This document shows positions 19,812 to 30,131 of a stretch of DNA of 31,023 nt, in pieces. Below the pieces are notes generated by a model. That model worked only from the letters and a program-made list of their open reading frames with translations. It ran no database searches and was not told the DNA's origin. Numbering within the stretch: position 1 is the stretch's first letter; the number at the start of each line of letters is the position of its first letter. The stretch covers positions 123,352 to 154,374 of the forward strand of contig JBNGIQ010009380.1 in assembly GCA_049999765.1 (NCBI GenBank), in the 5' to 3' direction. A program made the position numbers and the translations under genes. The DNA comes from Phaeoceros laevis. Taxonomy: Eukaryota > Anthocerotophyta > Anthocerotopsida > Notothyladales.

Positions 19812-22292
19812 TTAGCCGCTACGACTATCACCATATCGTGCTGCCAGGAAATAGTTTGGATGGTCCGTGGGGGGGTCGAATTCGGGGACAAACTTCGAGT
19901 TTCTAGTCTCCATGTCTTCCCCGATTCGGCTGTACACATAACGAAACCAGGCTTCCAGTTCGTCTCGCATGAAAGCCAGCTCAGGGCAGCGGATGGCCTC
20001 TGCTATCCAAGGGCACGATACTTGGTGCGCATCCATGGTAGCCTGGAACTGCAAAGTCCGCTGGTTAATCTTATCGTAGTCATCAGTGGCAGTCAGTTCT
20101 ATCGCATCCCGGCTAAGCTCTTCATCGGCCAGAAAACGTATGGCATCTGGGCTAGCTAGAATAGCTGGCAGCCACTTGCTCCATCTTTCCATGCGATGTT
20201 TGCCATCCACGCTGAGCTTCATGTCCTGAGCAAGCAAAACATTGGGCATCAGCTGAGCACCACAACCTAGAGGCCTCGTTGCGAGCGCCGTCTGTGGTGA
20301 CGAGATCAGGGGCTTTCGAGAGAAACAAATTACCAGCAGGATATCGTTTGTGTGAAGTACATCGGCAATCTTTGTCCGAGCCTCTTCCAGAACTTGGCGG
20401 GACCAGATCCGGCTAAGAGGAGGATCCACAACCGCCATTTTGCCCTGTAGTTCGTTCTTCTCAATCTGTAGCCTTGCACATTCCGTGAAGGTAGCCTCCA
20501 CCTTCGCTCTCTCATGCTCCACCCTCGCTACTTCGCACAACAATGTCTCCACCACATCTGCGTTGCAATAAACGGACGAAGCACATTCAGGACATACATT
20601 GCGATATGTATGCGGCATCAAAACGAGCTCCCCAGATTCTGAGGCCTTACTGGTCAGTGGACCCACTTCCCTCATCAAGTCGCGGTACTCCTGCTCTTGC
20701 ATGGCTTCGGGACCGCTCACCACTTCCTCCCATCGCAAATCCAGCTCGTCCATGGCCACTGTCAGCTTGGACGTATGCGCAAGAAAGCTGGTGAGCAAGG
20801 CAAAGTTCATGTGGAAATCGTGGTCCCGCTCGCCCCACAAGGCCTGCAAAGTCGCTGCATCAGGCATGACCCGCTGAGGCCAAAAATCTGTTCTTACGGA
20901 GTCGGAAACCTTGGCATACGAAACATGGGGAGGCGCCTCCATCATGAACGTCCCGAGCAAATCCGCGTACTCTCCGAGGTATGCCCGGAAGAGCGGGATC
21001 CACTTAGTGAGCGTGTCGCTTATTTCACGCAAATCTTGCTCGATGCGGAGGCCACTGACGAAAGGAGCCCCGTCCTTGCGCTGGATGACTACGGTTGCGT
21101 TCTGAGTTTGCTGCCAGGTCGAGGCTGTGTGGACTGTTGTCTTGGCTGTTCCAGGGCTCACATAAGCGTCGTAGCAGCCTGGCTGAACAAGTCTGGGCAA
21201 GCCACGGAGCTGGAGGAAGCTGTTGATCCTAGGCAGCAGAGCTTCAGGAAGAACTCGCAATGAGTCGGGCATCTGTATGCGTTGCTCCTGATCCACCATC
21301 TTTACTCTTCCGACGCACTCTGTGAAGATTAGAGCGCATCTCACCTTCATTCCACCGGCCTCTACTTTTACGACGTCTCCTGACTTCGCCTCATTCTGCT
21401 CCAACCCTACCTGCAAATTTTGGCCCTCCCAAGGGGGCATTCGGATCGCAGAGTAGAAGTCTCTGTCATCGTCCCGAAGGTTGTTCAGGGCATTCCGGGG
21501 AAGGGGAACCTGGCACTGCCCGAGTCTCAGGGTGCGAGTCATGGAATGCAGTCGCTCACACATGTCCCGTATCCTGCCATCGCCGTACTCCGCAATGCGT
21601 CTACCAGCAAACATCCATCTGGATGCAACTTCTAGAGCCAGCTTGGGATCACTCAGCGCTTGAATCCACAAGAGGTTGAACCTTGGTTTTTGCACAGTAG
21701 GCTCCCTGGAATCCAGATTTGGCAGGAAAGGATTCGACAGCTGTTTGACGTGAACTGCCATCATCTGCTCCATTTCCTCTGGGCACTCAGCGTAGAGCAG
21801 CTCCTGAAGCTCCATGGCTGCAGCGGCCTGGGCTTCTGCAGGGTCCCGTCCCGGCAAGATGTGCCGCTCCAGCAGCTCGCGCAGTCGTGGAGCCATAATA
21901 GCATTATCACAGCCCAGGAACTGCCTGACCTGCTCAGCCTCTAGAGCGGTCAGGGAATTGGACAATTGAGACCATCTTGGCCCCATCAGAGGCACTTGTC
22001 CATGGCCAAACTGTTGGTTTAGTCCCCCTGGACCGACTATCGTAGCGCTAGACCCGGGACGTGCACCTGAAGTAGCACCTTGAGTTGCTGCAGACCCCCT
22101 ACGGGAAGTGGAAAGGCTTCTGGCCTTCAACTCTGGTGGAGAGCCAAAGGAGGCCCTACGCACAGGCTGCCGCCTGAATGAAGGATCCGGGCTGCTGCTT
22201 CGTTTGCCCGTGAAGCATGATACCGGACGGGGTGGTGTGCCCTCGAGCCAGTTTTGAGAATCAACAGCCGATAGACGACTACCGGTACTCAT
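19812..22292 (-). CDS. orphan 826-aa protein, no recognised family
   Basis: A single open frame of 826 codons runs from ATG at 22292 (preceded in frame by a stop about 65 bp upstream) to a stop at 19812. The first 110 residues are Ser/Arg/Gly/Pro-rich and look disordered (RSLSTSRRGSAATQG). The rest reads as a folded, mostly helical protein with charged amphipathic stretches. Features seen are a CPEC pair with a further Cys at 567-576 and a likely coiled coil at about 582-625 (VARVEHERAKVEATF). There is no signal peptide or membrane helix. I recognise no domain. Codons 654-689 (20333-20226) have GT-AG ends and could be an intron, giving 790 aa. The gene is otherwise intron-free beside intron-rich genes. 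Length without stops makes it certainly coding; function unknown. Confidence 0.85.
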   Translation of the reverse strand: MSTGSRLSAVDSQNWLEGTPPRPVSCFTGKRSSSPDPSFRRQPVRRASFGSPPELKARSLSTSRRGSAATQGATSGARPGSSATIVGPGGLNQQFGHGQVPLMGPRWSQLSNSLTALEAEQVRQFLGCDNAIMAPRLRELLERHILPGRDPAEAQAAAAMELQELLYAECPEEMEQMMAVHVKQLSNPFLPNLDSREPTVQKPRFNLLWIQALSDPKLALEVASRWMFAGRRIAEYGDGRIRDMCERLHSMTRTLRLGQCQVPLPRNALNNLRDDDRDFYSAIRMPPWEGQNLQVGLEQNEAKSGDVVKVEAGGMKVRCALIFTECVGRVKMVDQEQRIQMPDSLRVLPEALLPRINSFLQLRGLPRLVQPGCYDAYVSPGTAKTTVHTASTWQQTQNATVVIQRKDGAPFVSGLRIEQDLREISDTLTKWIPLFRAYLGEYADLLGTFMMEAPPHVSYAKVSDSVRTDFWPQRVMPDAATLQALWGERDHDFHMNFALLTSFLAHTSKLTVAMDELDLRWEEVVSGPEAMQEQEYRDLMREVGPLTSKASESGELVLMPHTYRNVCPECASSVYCNADVVETLLCEVARVEHERAKVEATFTECARLQIEKNELQGKMAVVDPPLSRIWSRQVLEEARTKIADVLHTNDILLVICFSRKPLISSPQTALATRPLGCGAQLMPNVLLAQDMKLSVDGKHRMERWSKWLPAILASPDAIRFLADEELSRDAIELTATDDYDKINQRTLQFQATMDAHQVSCPWIAEAIRCPELAFMRDELEAWFRYVYSRIGEDMETRNSKFVPEFDPPTDHPNYFLAARYGDSRSG
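20226..20333 (-). other. putative 108-nt in-frame intron (exitron-like) in orphan gene
   Basis: On the minus strand the donor reads CTGCTG|GTAATTTG and the acceptor TTTTGCTTGCTCAG|GACATG. Length is 108 nt, a multiple of three, with both ends at codon boundaries and no stop inside. The pyrimidine-rich stretch before the acceptor and the length match true introns in this window (for example the 109-nt one at 25076-25184). A second AG (GGTGCTCAG) gives an 81-nt alternative. Confidence 0.45.
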
Positions 22293-23710
22293 TTCGATAA
22301 GCTCAAAGCTCCGTTCCCAGTCAGCAAGGCTCCAAGACCTAGCTATGATTCCATCGCTTCATGCCTTTCAGCCGGTTCGAAGCCCAACCACGCCTATACC
22401 ACAGCTGGGGGAGCGACCCTTCTTCCAAAGCACCGCTGTCGGAGTGCTTCAAGCTGGCGATGGTTGAGAAGCCGACCGCAATGCGTATAAGAATCCTCTG
22501 TTCTGGCTACAATGTGAGTAGCCCCTAAGCAGGCAACTACCAATCGACTCTTGAGAGAGAAAAATACTACGAATAGACGTGTGCCTTGAAGGACTGTCCA
22601 TAGCTTTATTTGCGTGAACATCGGTATGCCCACTTGAATCCGTGACGAAGGACTCGTACCTTGCATTGATGTGGCGGACTCTCAAGTCTTGCGAAATGTA
22701 GAGCGTACAGGAAGAGACGGAGCCTGTACTTTTGCAGAAAGCGCCAGTTTCACCAATTCCACCTCATTTCACCAGGCTGCTTTCAATTCATGGTAGCTTC
22801 CCATGTTGGCGGCGTCAATCTAAAGCACCTACCTGCAGTCTCCCAATGCAAGCCAGAAAACCAGAACACAAAAACCAGAAATTCAGCCCCAACGCTGCCC
22901 AAAACGTTCCACACACTTTATCTAAGCTTCGTAGAGTGCCGGCATACATGGAACCGTTTCAAGTACCACGTCAAACGAGCTCTTCAGTACATGCACAATC
23001 CTCTGCGATGCTCTATCCTCATGAGCAAGGAATGCAATTTGAAGCCAGACGCAAACAAAAACATCCCAAAACCTGGACAACTTCTCCATTACGGCTCCCC
23101 CTCCACAATCAAATCAGGTAAAGAATGGGCACCGTATTGTTCCGATCACAACGAAATCATACGCGTATGCAGGCCACTGTGAAGTGTGCGCCTTCGGTCC
23201 GCAAACGCAATCTGCAAATGCCCAGGGACAGAGCAAAAGGTCCTCTCCTGACAGCAGGACGCCAAAAGGAACCCTAACAAGGACACTGGGGACGAGATAA
23301 TATGGGGGCTGTGTGAAATGGTCGACCCAGGCTCCCAGCCACACCCATAAGTCCACTCTTGCCACATGTCTGTTCCAGGCGGTGCCTGTTTCTGAAGTTG
23401 CAGATTCACGGTCCTATTAGCCGGTATCCAGTAGATTTTCGACGTGTTGTCGGCCGCTCCAGAGCTAGTCCTGAGGAAGATCCAAAGGATATTCGACTGA
23501 ATTTTTCGCATTGTTCCAGGCAGTCCAGAATGTGTAGTATCGCAGAATCTGCATGAGTTGCAAATGGTTGGTGGCGTACAAGTTGGCAGGAAATATACGT
23601 TCTGAAGGTTTCCCATGCATTTCTCATCAGGGAAGGGAGTGGTGGTGCTCGTTCAGCAGTTCATGGGGTTGCTGCTGGTTGCTGCATTTTAGTGTTCGGA
23701 TTAAGCTGGG
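22293..23710. other. divergent promoter region, orphan gene / sucrose transporter
   Basis: 1.4 kb between two divergently transcribed genes; it must hold both promoters and leaders. ORFs of 60-156 codons on both strands (for example 23146-23616 minus) show no conserved motifs and are treated as chance. No unambiguous TATA box was found at a sensible distance from either start. Confidence 0.5.
23615..23692 (+). other. possible uORF in sucrose-transporter leader
   Basis: An ATG at 23615 opens a 25-codon frame ending in TAG at 23690-23692, 18 bp before the transporter ATG; an internal in-frame ATG lies at 23663 (MGLLLVAAF). If the mRNA begins upstream of 23615 this would be an upstream ORF that could lower or condition translation. 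Transcript start is not visible, so this is inference. Confidence 0.35.
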
Positions 23711-26700
23711 ATGGCAGTGAAGCAGAGGAAAGAGGTCCCTGCACCTCCGACTCGAGTGACTCAGCTTGCCACCATAACAGCAAAAATGGAGTACCCTGAC
23801 GACAGGGAGGACTCCGGATCTCCCAGCCATGATGATGAAATGCTAGGAGCAACCGAGACCAAGCAGGCAACACTAGCGAATCTGGCACTCGCGTCAATGG
23901 TGGCGGCAGGCATTCAATTCGGCTGGGCACTGCAGTTGTCACTTCTGACGCCCTACATTCAGGTATCCTGCAGAATTGGTCGGCCAGCGAATCCAGTTGC
24001 CAGTTTAAGCCAACCTTGCACGGTGAAAAGGCGAGGATTACAATTGAACTTTCTTGCTGGCATCTCCTAATTTCTCATTGTTGTCCTCCTCATACTTGGA
24101 GGTTCTAGAATTTTTGCTTTCTTGCCATCTGCGTTGGCATGGTCTGACGTAGTTGTGTTTCCTACTTGCAGACACTTGGCATCGAACATGCTTTTTCATC
24201 TTTCATCTGGCTCTGTGGTCCAATCACAGGACTTGTCGTGAGCACACTTCACTTGCCTTTGAAACAGACCGTCAAATTTCTTCACTGCTTTCTTGTTGAG
24301 CAGCTGCTGTTTGAAGACCTCCTTAATCTGTCCAGCTGTTTGCCAAGGTCGGTTTTGCTTGACTTCTGTTTTCAGGTGCAACCTTGTATAGGTATATGGA
24401 GTGACAAATGTAGGTCGAAGTGGGGCCGAAGACGTCCCTTTATTCTGGTTGGAGCTCTTCTCGTTATTGTTTCGGTAAGTGGAAGCTCATAACTTTCTCC
24501 TCACCGTACAGAACAACTCTTCTTCCTGACTATGCACAGTTGGTAGATGGGATTGTGAGCTGCAGTCTATTTGCTGTTTCCCTTGCTGGCGAAATGTTTT
24601 CTTGGAAAGTGAGACATGAGCTCCTTCTAAATAACCATGCCGATGGTGCGAACTGTTTGTATCAGGTTGTCATGATTGGCTTTTCAGCTGATGTAGGATA
24701 CTTGCTGGGTGATACGCAGAAGGAATGCCAGTATGTCATGGAACACTAATCTCATGATTTCAGTTCTCTGCCTCTTCAACGTATTTCACAATTGCGAACT
24801 ACTTGTTCGCATTGCGCTTCATATTTGTTGACAATTTTGCCATGTGCAGCGATTATACAGGATTTCGGCCCCGTGCTGCTTTTGTTTTTATTCTTGGCTT
24901 CTGGTTATTGGATCTAGCAAACAATACTGTGCAGGTCAGAAAGCAACGCTTAGAAACTCTTTGTTCCTCAACTCACTTGGCTGGTATATAACTTCCTTGG
25001 TCTAGGAGGTGGAACTATCTTACTAGGTTGAATATGTGCAGGGACCTGCTCGTGCCTTGCTGGCAGATCTTGCAGGTATCTACCTAATATCCAGCTTTCA
25101 GAATTCCAGTTTCTTATTTTCTTCTTTATGGTGGGCTTGTGTCAACTTCTGTGTCACTGTTTTGAGAAAATCTTTGGTTGATAGGCCCGGGCCAGCGAAA
25201 TTCAGCCAATGCAGTTTTTGTACTTTGGATGGCTCTAGGCAACATACTAGGCTTCTCAACTGGTGCCAGCGGACAATGGCATAGGTAGGCAGGTGTATTT
25301 GTAGACCTGTTAGTCTGCAATGATCAAGAGATCGTCTGTAGTCATGATGTAGTTCCTTACAAAGTATGGCGTTTGAATTTGGTACGAAATCAACACTACT
25401 AGAGCAATCCTACTCTGCTGCAGGTTGTTTCCCTTCCTCATGAGTAGAGCCTGCTGTGAGGCTTGCGGGAATTTGAAAGCAGCATTTCTCCTGGCAGTGG
25501 TAAGGATGAATTTTGTAATCTTCCCGATAAAATCATATTAGTTTTAGGATATGCTAAATAGTCTGTGAAGGTAACCACGAGAGTTGGTCTATGTCGCAGA
25601 TCTTTCTTGCAATATGCACTGTAGTGACTTTGTTGTCTGCTCAAGAAACACCCTTAGCACAGAATGAGGTTAAAGACACAGGTGATGCAGCTCCATTGTT
25701 GTTTGAGGAATGTAATTCTCCTGCAGCACATGCAAGCGTTATCCAAGTAATTACGACAGACAGGAGTAGAGCTCACCAGAGTAATGGTTTTGGACCAAAG
25801 CAGACTGGTACGGATTTAAGTACCAGAGGCCAAGACCCACCTAAGAGTGAAAACATTGATGGTCATGATGAAGAAGGCAGTATAAGACTTGGAGCAGTGC
25901 TAATCAACCTGCTGGTTGGCGTCCGGCAACTTCCATCAACTATGAGAGGGGTTTTGCTAGTTATGGCGTTCTGCTGGGTGAGTATTATGATGCGAAGCTT
26001 TTTGTTGATATGTAGGTGTTGCCTTGTAGCTTCAAGCAATCATTTTTTTTCCAACTCTAATTTGTAAATTCGAGTATAAGGCACCTGGTTGCTTGAAGAC
26101 TACATTGCTTTTAAGAGTCCGTTTCTTGAGTTTGTTCTCAAATGCCAGAGGTCTGGTATAACCTTGTTCTTAGTTCAAATCCGCTTGGAAATTGAGTCAT
26201 AGTAGATATACCCTGCTCATAAAAATCACTTCTCATGTGTTTGTTGTAGTTATCTTGGTTTCCATTCTTCCTTTTTGATACGGACTGGATGGGCCGGGAA
26301 GTTTACCAAGGTGATCCGCAAGGGGATGCTGCATCAGCTACAGCTTATCAGGAGGGTGTTCGCAGAGGAGCCTTGGGGTTGCTTCTGAACTCGGTACTGT
26401 TTTGTTGTCAATGAATATACGCTGATTCACTGTGTCCTTGCCATGTTACTAACGCTCTCGCTGTTCAGGTGATACTTGGTCTTAGTTCCTTGTTTATTGA
26501 CCCACTATGCCGCACAATTGGCTCAAAATACTTGTGGGCTGCCAGCAACTTCATTGTGTTCATCTGCATGGGGTCTACCACTGTCATCACAGCATTTGCT
26601 GTTGATGCAAGATTTGTAGATGGGCAGACGATCTTAGTGCATCCAGCGTGGGTGAAGGTAGCTGCGTTGGTGCTGTTCACGGTTCTTGGCTTACCACTGG

Positions 26701-27305
26701 CGGTAAGATAATTCGTGATTTATATGAACTGAGTTGATAAGCTTAAATTCTGAAGTTATCGTGTTATGATTGTGCTGACCTCTTGAGGTGAGCGTTGCAG
26801 GTAACTTACAGTGTACCGTACTCAATTACTGCTGAACTGACAGCAGACTCTGGCGGTGGCCAAGGTCCTTTTCTGGACTCCTATTCTCATAGCGATTCTC
26901 AGTGTTCTCTCAAATAATGAGGTCTCCTATCATGTATTTGCGTCTAAATGTTTGGACCAACTTTGCATCTCATGTCATCTTCAGGTTTGGCGATGGGAAT
27001 TCTCAATCTTGCTGTTGTGCTGCCACAGGTATCACAGCCCTTTTGGTTTTACCTTGAAGTCAATGTGAGCTGCATTTAACGTGATGTTTGATGATTGTCG
27101 GGCCCTGGTTCCTTATCCATGTCCTGTAATGCAGATGGTCATAGCTTTGGGTGCTGGGCCGTGGGATGCTCTATTTGGTGGTGGTAATGAGCCAGCTTTT
27201 GCACTGGCCGCAGTCTTTGCTTTGGTAGCTTGTGTACTCGCGATAGTCCGTCTTCCACGACTTTCAAGGCGTGGATACATGCCTGCAATAACGCACTTGA
27301 GTTGA
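23711..27305 (+). CDS. sucrose/H+ symporter, SUT2/SUC3-like (14 exons)
   Basis: Fourteen exons join in frame: 23711-23962, 24172-24237, 24376-24474, 24666-24730, 24850-24934, 25042-25075, 25185-25284, 25424-25499, 25600-25977, 26250-26393, 26469-26702, 26801-26864, 26985-27028 and 27135-27305, giving 603 aa. It is a GPH/MFS sugar symporter with about 12 membrane helices. Hallmarks are ASMVAAGIQFGWALQLSLLT in helix 1, IGIWSDKCRSKWGRRRPF after helix 2, VGALLVIVSVVMIGFSADVG, FWLLDLANNTVQGPARALLA and STGASGQWHRLFPFL. Exon 9 encodes an extended hydrophilic central loop (about 80 residues, acidic, Ser/Gln-rich). Long loop, total length near 600 and 14 exons recall Arabidopsis SUC3/SUT2. The family moves sucrose with protons across the plasma membrane or tonoplast; location here is not determined. 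Confidence 0.95.
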
Positions 27306-28415
27306 CTAGAGAATTGGAGGAGCGGTGACTACTGGTGCCTGCTAGATATGGTCCAAAAGCTTGGCCGGCAGTCGTCGTTCGGACAAGGTCTGTGGTAGCA
27401 GCTCAATGCATTGCAGAGAAAGAAGCCCGAGAGGGTTGGTCGGCTCAAATCACTCACTGTTGTTGCGGCTCTCCAATTTTAAGAAGTACATATGATTCTT
27501 CATGCTCGGGTCAGGGTCAAACTACAGTTCCTTGGTATACTTGCACACCAGCACACCTATATCTGGTTTTCAAGCTTGAAAAGGCCTTTCCTTCTAGGAG
27601 ATTAGAGTACACACTTGAAACAATCGCAAGTTGCGGTGATGATACATTATTCCTGGGTAAGCCTCGCTGCAACGGGGCCAAAGCAACATAACAGTGCCGA
27701 AGGCACCAACCCTGGCCCGAGACGGACGTGCACTGAACAAGGGCTCACGGAACTTCCTATTTAGGCTGAGGGCAGCCATCCTTGATTGGTAAGTACACGC
27801 CTCACAGCCGACATAGACCTTGCTTACGAAAGCCTAACATTGCAACGAGGCCCTCAGCCATCCATGTAGTAAGAACATCCAGGACCTAGCTCGCTGCCTC
27901 TTGGCTTGCAATGTCAACAGATCACCTCTGAACACATGCCGCTTCCAGCTTCTCCAAGTGATTGACCTTTGTCAGGAATAATGACCGAACATATTGGGTT
28001 CACAACCTCAATCCTCAATTTTAGTTCAGATGTATGCAGCAGAACATTGTCCTCTCTGCCCGAAATACAAAGTTGCATGAAGTTTCACTCTTTTCTGCAG
28101 TACCATACACAAACCCTGGGCTGGCAAAGATTCCCTCCTCCTCTCGTGAGCCTCAACACGGAGCAACAGTTGAAACCACAGGGAAAAGAAAATGCCATCC
28201 ATGACCTACGGACCTACCTTAGGCCTTCGCAACCTCACCAGTCTATCTATCTGTCTACCAAACTATCCTTTTGCCAGCCTCTATCACAAGCTCGGCACAA
28301 CCATTGCTGTAACACCTGCTTAACACATCCGGGCAGTCACCTCCATGCGTTTACAAAACCAGGGACACTTGGAAATTGTTTGACACGCACCCGCATCAAC
28401 GCACACGACATGCAA
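27306..28415. other. intergenic between convergent SUT and NF-YB genes
   Basis: 1.1 kb holding the 3' UTRs of both genes. ORFs at 27335-27691 and 27969-28445 (+) are open but show no family motif; the second partly overlaps the NF-YB 3' end antisense. No repeat was noticed. Confidence 0.5.
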
Positions 28416-29057
28416 TTACATTGCACGAGGTTGGCCTGCTCCTGACATGGACATCTGGTAGGGCATCATTTGCCCATACATCATCCCGCCCTGTTGCTGG
28501 GGATACTGCTGCTGCATCATGTGCATGCCAGCCGGCATGCCCCCACTAATTCCGCTGTTGATGCCTCCGTTCATTCCACCCGCTCCCACACTCATACCAG
28601 ACATTCCTCCACCGCCGGAGTTGCCTTCCTTGACTGCAGACTGATCGCCCTGCTTGGCCATTGATGCTTTCTCACCCTCCATCTCTCTGTACTTGTGTAG
28701 GTAGACCTTGAGGGGTTCCACATAATCCTCGAAGCCTAGCGTGCTCATAGCCCACAGTAAGTCGTCACCGTTAATTGTCTTCCTCTTCTCTCGCTGGCAC
28801 TTGTCCGAAGCCTCTCCAGTGATGAAGCTGATAAACTCTGACACGCACTCCTGGACCGTCTCTTTCGCATCCTTGGAGATTTTCGCGTTGGCCGGCAAAG
28901 CTTTCTTCATAATTCTGCTCACATTAGCGATGGGCAGGAACCTGTCCTGCTCTCTTACCGAGGAATCGTGCCCTCCAGCATAATGGCCTCCTCCAGACTC
29001 GTTATCAGAGTGGGGACTGCTGTCAGGACTCCCTGGATGGCCATAGCTGTCTGCCAT
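28416..29057 (-). CDS. NF-YB subunit (non-LEC1 type), CCAAT-binding factor
   Basis: One exon of 213 codons starts at the MADSYGH ATG (29057); an in-frame ATG four codons earlier is less likely. Residues about 36-125 are the NF-YB histone fold: [57 protein letters not shown] and [19 protein letters not shown]. Lys in AKISKDAKE, where LEC1-type members have Asp, places it in the non-LEC1 class. The C-terminal tail is Gly/Met/Gln-rich with low-complexity GGM repeats, probably disordered. NF-YB dimerises with NF-YC, and NF-YA then confers CCAAT binding; the complex acts in the nucleus. The coding region is intron-free. Confidence 0.96.
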   Translation of the reverse strand: MADSYGHPGSPDSSPHSDNESGGGHYAGGHDSSVREQDRFLPIANVSRIMKKALPANAKISKDAKETVQECVSEFISFITGEASDKCQREKRKTINGDDLLWAMSTLGFEDYVEPLKVYLHKYREMEGEKASMAKQGDQSAVKEGNSGGGGMSGMSVGAGGMNGGINSGISGGMPAGMHMMQQQYPQQQGGMMYGQMMPYQMSMSGAGQPRAM

Positions 29058-29120
29058 CAATCCTAGCAAAGGCTCTGCTACCTTATGCCGTCGAGCCCCC
29101 GCAAGGAGGGTAGCTACCCG

Positions 29121-29128
29121 CTATATAG
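29121..29128 (-). promoter_or_regulatory. TATA-box candidate for NF-YB gene
   Basis: The palindrome CTATATAG lies 64-71 bp upstream of the NF-YB ATG. A start about 30 bp downstream would leave a leader of roughly 35 nt. It could serve either direction. Confidence 0.4.
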
Positions 29129-30131
29129 TCCGGTTTGTCCAGAGAAACCCCTGCCGCGCACCGCCCCACCTGATGTGGGACAGGACTGCGGGACTGCGGG
29201 AGGATTGAGGGAGAATGCGTATCACAGGGCCACGCAGCAACCCCGGCACAAGTACTCTAGCAAGCAGGAATCAAGAAGCAGCAAGACGGTGACCGGATTG
29301 CTCCAGTGCAGCCTTTAGAGAGAGAAGTGAGCCAAGGATAGGATTAGCTGCGCTGGGCGTAGCTCCTGTCTAGTCAAAAGTTTAGGGGAAGAGTTCGCGT
29401 GAACCACGGTGATTTATTACGAGTAATACTAGGGCTGGGGGCTCGGTTCCAATCGGGAGCCGCCACGTTTCCCATCACCATCACCAAACTGTTTCCGGTT
29501 AAGGATCTCGTCAGAGCGTCTATCATTAGTCTCCCCTAGAGAAGCGGAAATGCCGCAAGCAGGACCGCCGCCAAGGGCGTTTGGGCCTCACCCTGAAACG
29601 CCCTCACCATACGAACTCTATTGTTCGGACGGTTCCATTGCCACAGGTTTGCTCGTCATCATGCGGACGTGTTGCTTGTAGACCAGGTGCGGTCCATAGT
29701 CTCGACTGCAGATGGATCTCTGATGCCTTTGTAAGGCTGGGGAACACTTGAGTTGTACTCCACAGCTTCGATAGGTTTGGTTTTTCTCTTCACACTTGGG
29801 AAGTAGGGCCAAGAGGACAACAGGTAATAAGGCCTCACACAGCAGGGAAGGAATCCCTTACGAGGCATTGATCCAGGACATTGTGGTTTGAACCAAGTGA
29901 TGGATTCTGCATGGCCCTGGGCGCACCATGTAACTCGAGGCCATGTCACCTTGTGCCTGCAGAGGCACCGGAGGATTCTGTAGCAGTGGAAAGTTAATAT
30001 ACTTGCGGTTGCACATCATCTGGCTTGCCTTGACCATTGCATTTGCCAGGAGCGTCGAAAGGCAATCATCCAGACCAAAATCTTGTAACGATGCTTAGGT
30101 TGTTGGGCATCGCAAGAAACAAGTAGGCCGG
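29129..30131. other. upstream of NF-YB and 3' flank of kinesin gene
   Basis: About 1 kb. The minus-strand ORF at 29659-29949 contains a plausible-looking stretch (VKRKTKPIEAVEYN) but no clear splice link to the kinesin stop at 30132; it may be 3' UTR or an alternative last exon. Nothing else recognised. Confidence 0.4.

Noticed and set aside
22365-22380. GGTTCGAA motif resembling a tRNA T-arm
   Set aside because: No matching acceptor, D-arm or anticodon stem at the right distances.
23146-23616. 156-codon minus ORF in the divergent promoter
   Set aside because: No conserved motif, irregular composition, no splice partner; treated as chance or UTR.
27969-28445. 158-codon plus ORF overlapping the NF-YB 3' end
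   Set aside because: No family motif; its end is antisense to the well-supported NF-YB gene and the rest is 3' flank.
29659-29949. Possible final exon of the kinesin gene
   Set aside because: The kinesin frame already stops at 30132 and no donor upstream of that stop gives a convincing join; kept only as a note.
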